This document shows, piece by piece, positions 60,552 to 64,000 of a stretch of 64,000 nt of DNA. A program made the translations under genes and the position numbers. The DNA comes from Antiquaquibacter metalliresistens (GTDB taxonomy: Bacteria > Actinomycetota > Actinomycetes > Actinomycetales > Microbacteriaceae). Position 1 is the first letter of the stretch; each line of letters opens with the position of its first letter. The stretch spans positions 310,001 to 374,000 of the forward strand of contig NZ_JARGEM010000003.1 in assembly GCF_029211225.1 (NCBI RefSeq), in the 5' to 3' direction. The notes under the pieces are model-generated. The model did no database searches. It was not told where the DNA came from and worked only from the letters and a program-made list of their open reading frames with translations.

Positions 60552-61751
60552 ATGTCGGCCCCAGTGCAGGATCCCCACGCACCGTGGCATCGCGGGCGAT
60601 GGGGTCAGGACCACTGGCCCGCCGGCCCGCCCCGCTCGTCGGCGCGCGTCAGACTGCTCCTGCCGGTCTTCGTCTCGCTACTCATCCAGGTGCCGTTCGC
60701 GGCGTTCGCCCTCGTGCGCGGCGGCGTGGACAGGATGTCGGTGGTCGGTCTCGGCCTCGCGATCGTGGGGCCACTCGTGCTGCTGGGTGCCCGTCGGTTT
60801 CCGGGACCCACGGTCGCCGTCATCGCGGTCATCGCCGCCCTCGACGTCGGCGTGGCCCAAGCGCTGCCGAGTCCGCCCTACATCGCACTCACCTTCGCCA
60901 TCGTCGGCGCGATCGTGCGCGGTGCCCGCCTCTGGGCGTGGATCTCCGTCGGCGCCACCTGGGTGATCACCATCGTGATCGGACTCGCGGTCGGCGCCGA
61001 GCTGCAGCCGGCGCGGATCGCGGCGACGACGCTGTTGATCCTGATCGTGTTCGGCATCGGCGAGGCCATCCGCACGCGCAGCGAGCACTACGCGCAGTAC
61101 CAGCAGGCGCTCATCCAGCGCCGCCACGACGAGGTGCAGGCCGAGCGCACGCGCATCGCCCGCGAACTGCACGACGTTCTCGCCCACTCGCTCAGCCAGA
61201 TCAACGTGCAGGCCGGTGTGGGTCTGCACCTCATGGATGCGCACCCCGAGAAGGCCAAGGAGGCGCTCGCGAGCATCAAGGACTCCTCGAAGTCCGCACT
61301 CGACGAGGTGCGCTCCCTGCTCGGCGTGCTGCGCGCCGACAGCGGACAGGATGCGCCCCTCGTGCCCGAGCCGGATCTCGCCCGCCTGCCCGGGCTGATC
61401 GACTCGGTGCGCACCCAGGGGCTCGACGTGACGCTCGAGATGGGCATCGAGGATGCACCGAAAGCCACCCAGCTGGCGATCTATCGCATCGTGCAGGAAT
61501 CGCTCACCAACGTCGTCCGGCACGCCGGCGCCGACCGCGCGATCGTGTCGATCCGATCGGATGCCGACGCCACCGTCATCGAGATCGCCGACGATGGTCG
61601 CGGCCTCGACCCGCTCGCGGAGGGCGGGCGCGGCCTTCTGGGCATGCACGAGCGCACCGAGCTGCTCGGCGGCACCCTAACCACGGGGCGCTCGAGCCTC
61701 GGCGGCGCGCTCGTGACCGCCCGCATCCCCACGAAGGAGACCTCGGCATGA
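60552..61751 (+). CDS. Sensor histidine kinase (HisKA_3 type)
   Basis: A 399-residue kinase with four or five N-terminal membrane segments (about 32-170), a helical linker, and the phosphoacceptor segment RTRIARELHDVLAHSLSQINVQAGVG with His in ELHDVLAHS. The ATPase domain has QESLTNVVRHAGADRAIV (N box), IADDGRGLD (G1) and GRGLLGMHERTELLGG (G2), all intact, unlike the kinase at 17801. ATG at 60552 has TAGCAT ending six bases upstream. It overlaps its regulator by four bases. Confidence 0.92.
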   Translation: MSAPVQDPHAPWHRGRWGQDHWPAGPPRSSARVRLLLPVFVSLLIQVPFAAFALVRGGVDRMSVVGLGLAIVGPLVLLGARRFPGPTVAVIAVIAALDVGVAQALPSPPYIALTFAIVGAIVRGARLWAWISVGATWVITIVIGLAVGAELQPARIAATTLLILIVFGIGEAIRTRSEHYAQYQQALIQRRHDEVQAERTRIARELHDVLAHSLSQINVQAGVGLHLMDAHPEKAKEALASIKDSSKSALDEVRSLLGVLRADSGQDAPLVPEPDLARLPGLIDSVRTQGLDVTLEMGIEDAPKATQLAIYRIVQESLTNVVRHAGADRAIVSIRSDADATVIEIADDGRGLDPLAEGGRGLLGMHERTELLGGTLTTGRSSLGGALVTARIPTKETSA

Positions 61752-62410
61752 TCCGGCTCGCGCTCGCCGACGACCAGCAACTCATCCGCGCGGGCTTCCG
61801 CAGCCTGCTCGAGGCGGAGCCCGACATCGAGATCGTCGGGGAGGCCGGCACGGGGTCGGAGGCCGTGGCGCTCGTGACGGCGACCCGTCCGGACGTGGTG
61901 CTCATGGACATCCGCATGCCCGAGGGCGACGGGCTGTGGGCGACCGAGCAGATCGTGCAGCGCCCGGAGCTCGCCGGCACGCACATCGTGATCGTGACGA
62001 CATTCGAGCTCGACGAGTACGTCGCGCGGGCCATCCGGGCGGGTGCGAGCGGCTTTCTGGTCAAGGACACCGAGCCGGTGGAGCTGATCAGGGCGGTGCG
62101 GGTGGTGGCATCCGGCGATGCGCTGCTGAGCCCGAGCGTGACGCGACGACTGCTCGAACGGGTCTCGACGATCCTGCGCGATGCCCCGGACGCCAGGCGC
62201 CTGGACGCGATCACCGACCGTGAGCGCGAGGTGCTCGCCCTCGTCGGACGGGGACTGACCAACGAGGAGATCGGTCGGGCGCTCTTCCTCAGCCCGCTGA
62301 CGGCCAAGACGCACGTCTCGCGCATCATGGCCAAGCTCGCCGCGCGCGACCGGGTGCAGCTGGTGGTCATCGCCTACGAGACCGGACTCGTGACCCCCGG
62401 AAGCCCGTGA
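61748..62410 (+). CDS. NarL/LuxR-type response regulator
   Basis: A 220-residue regulator paired with the upstream kinase. Receiver: acidic ADDQ, phosphoacceptor in VVLMDIRMPEGDGLW, Lys in GFLVKDTEP. LuxR helix-turn-helix: ITDREREVLALVGRGLTNEEIGRALFLSPLTAKTHVSRIMAKLAARDRVQLVV. ATG at 61748 overlaps the kinase stop (ATGA). Candidate binding sites with GGAGTAC lie upstream of the kinase and of the SHOCT gene. Confidence 0.93.
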   Translation: MIRLALADDQQLIRAGFRSLLEAEPDIEIVGEAGTGSEAVALVTATRPDVVLMDIRMPEGDGLWATEQIVQRPELAGTHIVIVTTFELDEYVARAIRAGASGFLVKDTEPVELIRAVRVVASGDALLSPSVTRRLLERVSTILRDAPDARRLDAITDREREVLALVGRGLTNEEIGRALFLSPLTAKTHVSRIMAKLAARDRVQLVVIAYETGLVTPGSP

Positions 62411-62423
62411 GAGAATCGCTGTC

Positions 62424-63815
62424 GTGACCAGCACGGCGCCGACCACCCGCACCATCGACGATGACGAGTCCGCGGTGCTACAGGCGTTGCGGGCCGCGGT
62501 GGGCGATGCCGTCACCACCGATGCCGACCTGCTCGACGCCACCCGTGAGGACCGCTCCGGGCACCGTTCACCAGGCGCCCCGCTGGCCGTCGTCACGGCC
62601 CGCAGCGTGGAGCACGTGCAGGCGGTCATGCGCATCGCGACCGAGACCGGCACGCCCGTGGTCACTCGCGGTGCCGGCACCGGTCTGGCCGGCGGAGCGA
62701 TCGCCTCGGCCGGGGAGATCGTGCTGTCGACGCTGGCCATGGACACGGTGCTCGAGGTGTCGGTCGACGACGAACTCGCCGTCGTGCAGCCGGGCATCCT
62801 CAACGCGGAACTCAATCGGCAGCTCGAGCCGCGCGGCCTGTGGTTCGCCCCCGACCCCGCCAGTCGGGCGATCTCGACGATCGGCGGCAACATCGCGACC
62901 AACGCGGGCGGTCTGCTGTGCGCGAAGTACGGGGTGACCCGGGAGGCCGTGCTGGGTCTCAAGGTCGTGCTCGCTGACGGCCGGATGCTCGAACTGGGCC
63001 ATCGCACCGTCAAGGGTGTCACGGGCCTCGACCTCACGGCGCTCATGGTCGGCTCGGAGGGGACTCTCGGGGTGATCGTGGAGGCGACGCTCAAGCTCCT
63101 GCCGCGGGTCACTGGCACGGTCGGCATCGTCAGCGCCACCTTCGCCGACGTCGAAGACGCGGCGCGCGCCGCGGCGGTGATCACCGCCGCCGGCCTGCGC
63201 CCCGCGATCATGGAGCTCGTCGGGGAGAGCGCTATGTCGGCCATCGCGGAGCACCTGGGGTTCGAGCATCCCGGCGGCACGCAACTGATCATCCAGACCG
63301 ACGGCCCGGCCGCCGAGACCGAGGCGGCGGGCATCCTCGCGGTGATCACCTCGCTCGGCGGCGCCGCCGTGCTCTCCACCGATCCCGAGGAGGGCGAGCG
63401 GCTGTTCGCGGTGCGGCGCGCGTTCCACCCCTCGCTCAAGGCGCGCGGCACGACGCTCATCGAAGACGTGAGCGTGCCCCGCAGCCGGCTGCCGGCGATG
63501 TTCGCGGCGATCGCCGACATCGAACAGCGGTTCGGCATCCAGATTCCGACCGTGGCGCACGCCGGTGACGGCAATCTGCATCCCAACTTCGTCTTCGACG
63601 GCCAGGAGGTGCCCGATCACATCTGGGCGGCGGCCGACGAGATGTTCCTCGCGGCGCTGCGCCTGGGCGGCACGCTCACGGGCGAGCACGGCGTGGGCAT
63701 CCTCAAGAAGCGTTGGCTTCGTGACGAGCTCGGCGACGACCAACTCGAGCTGCAGCGGCAGATCAAGTCCGTCTTCGACCCCCTCGGCATTCTCAACCCG
63801 GGCAAGGTGTTCTAG
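62424..63815 (+). CDS. FAD-linked oxidase (GlcD/D-lactate dehydrogenase-like)
   Basis: A 463-residue flavoprotein with an N-terminal PCMH-type FAD domain (TPVVTRGAGTGLAGGAI, GLWFAPDPASRAISTIGGNIATNAGGLLCAKYGVTREAVLGLKVVLADG, TGLDLTALMVGSEGTLGVI) and the C-terminal FAD-oxidase domain with AHAGDGNLHPNFVF and LTGEHGVGILKKRWL. This is the glycolate oxidase GlcD / D-lactate dehydrogenase group, oxidising 2-hydroxyacids. GTG at 62424 is preceded by GAGAAT ending seven bases upstream. No partner subunit genes are seen. Confidence 0.9.
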   Translation: MTSTAPTTRTIDDDESAVLQALRAAVGDAVTTDADLLDATREDRSGHRSPGAPLAVVTARSVEHVQAVMRIATETGTPVVTRGAGTGLAGGAIASAGEIVLSTLAMDTVLEVSVDDELAVVQPGILNAELNRQLEPRGLWFAPDPASRAISTIGGNIATNAGGLLCAKYGVTREAVLGLKVVLADGRMLELGHRTVKGVTGLDLTALMVGSEGTLGVIVEATLKLLPRVTGTVGIVSATFADVEDAARAAAVITAAGLRPAIMELVGESAMSAIAEHLGFEHPGGTQLIIQTDGPAAETEAAGILAVITSLGGAAVLSTDPEEGERLFAVRRAFHPSLKARGTTLIEDVSVPRSRLPAMFAAIADIEQRFGIQIPTVAHAGDGNLHPNFVFDGQEVPDHIWAAADEMFLAALRLGGTLTGEHGVGILKKRWLRDELGDDQLELQRQIKSVFDPLGILNPGKVF

Positions 63816-63834
63816 GGAATAGCGGTGGGCGACC

Positions 63835-63874
63835 GGGTGTTTTGCTCAATGTAACCCGATTGGAGCAACACCCC
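63835..63874. promoter_or_regulatory. Imperfect palindrome before the last gene
   Basis: GGGTGTT-tt-GCTC-AAT pairs with ATT-g-GAGC-AACACCC around an eight-base centre. It may terminate the FAD oxidase gene or act as an operator for the next gene; its right arm contains the GGAG ribosome site of that gene and ends just before the GTG. Confidence 0.5.
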
Positions 63875-63875
63875 A

Positions 63876-64000
63876 GTGACTCGCCCTCAGAGCCTTCGTC
63901 CCGCCACCGGTGAGGTGCGGATCGGTGTCGTCGCCATCGGCGTCGGCCCGCTCGGCACGCAGGTTGCGGGCATCGTCGAGGCGGCCGGACCCGACAGCGC
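63876..64000 (+). CDS. Start of an unidentified gene (partial)
   Basis: The frame runs from GTG at 63876 to the window edge (41 complete codons). It reads VTRPQSLRPATGEVRIGVVA followed by IGVGPLGTQVAGIVEAAG, where GVGPLGTQVA resembles a GxGxxGxxxA nucleotide-binding turn. GGAG lies 10 bases upstream. Too little is visible to name a family; a Rossmann-fold oxidoreductase is only a guess. Confidence 0.5.
   Translation, partial: MTRPQSLRPATGEVRIGVVAIGVGPLGTQVAGIVEAAGPDS

Overview
The window is about 64 kb of chromosome from a high-GC Gram-positive actinobacterium. The likely family is Microbacteriaceae. This rests on gene order (lepA, hemW, hrcA, dnaJ, rsmE, HIT, phoH, ybeY, CNNM/CBS, era, recO, uppS), very GC-rich codon use, frequent GTG and TTG starts, many [16 protein letters not shown] (a TAnnnT-type -10 element ending about 6 bases before the start codon), and the heavy use of GGATGC/GCATCC words. 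No phage, transposase or CRISPR array was found. Almost everything is core chromosome. Families were assigned by reading motifs and lengths; no database search was run.

Layout. 0-10.4 kb: rpsT (minus), small membrane proteins, a LAATG-anchored surface protein, lepA, a long acyl-CoA dehydrogenase, a TauE-like permease, a HAD phosphatase, hemW, and two DUF4870 paralogues. 10.6-17.7 kb: heat-shock, RNA-maturation and ribosome block hrcA-dnaJ-rsmE-HIT-phoH-ybeY-CNNM/CBS-era, with a CIRCE operator before hrcA. 17.8-24.7 kb: a two-component system, its probable target FtsX-type ABC transporter, and a large LuxR-type ATPase regulator. 24.7-34.4 kb: a lipoprotein HtrA-like protease, leuA behind a leucine leader peptide, a hydrolase/TetR pair with a long palindromic operator, a TRIC channel, an ECF41-type sigma factor with its NmrA-like partner, an SDR, recO and uppS. 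34.4-41.2 kb: nrtR-nadA-nadB-nadC-nifS, the de novo NAD operon behind a 33-bp palindrome, then a Gfo/Idh oxidoreductase. 41.2-49 kb: a MalT-like regulator, a class V aminotransferase, glyS, a DUF559 endonuclease-fold gene bracketed by short repeats, a DsbA-family protein and a 49-residue Cys/His protein. 49-58 kb: ybaK and dusB starting back to back, dgt, dnaG, an ABC binding protein and ATPase without a permease, a hydroxyacid dehydrogenase, and tRNA-Asn. 58-64 kb: an OLD-like ATPase/TOPRIM gene of different base composition next to the tRNA, a SHOCT protein, a second two-component system, a FAD-linked oxidase, and the start of one more gene.

Genes working together. HrcA with DnaJ controls and performs protein folding. 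YbeY, PhoH, Era and RsmE form the usual 16S rRNA maturation set. NadA, NadB and NadC make nicotinate mononucleotide from aspartate, and NifS probably builds the NadA iron-sulfur cluster under NrtR control. Both two-component systems have palindromes at matching distances (about -65 to -70) upstream of their own genes and of likely targets. The most interesting unexplained items are the repeat-bracketed DUF559 gene, the ATPase/TOPRIM gene beside tRNA-Asn, the permease-less ABC pair with an atypical ATPase, and the zero-gap divergent leaderless start of ybaK/dusB.
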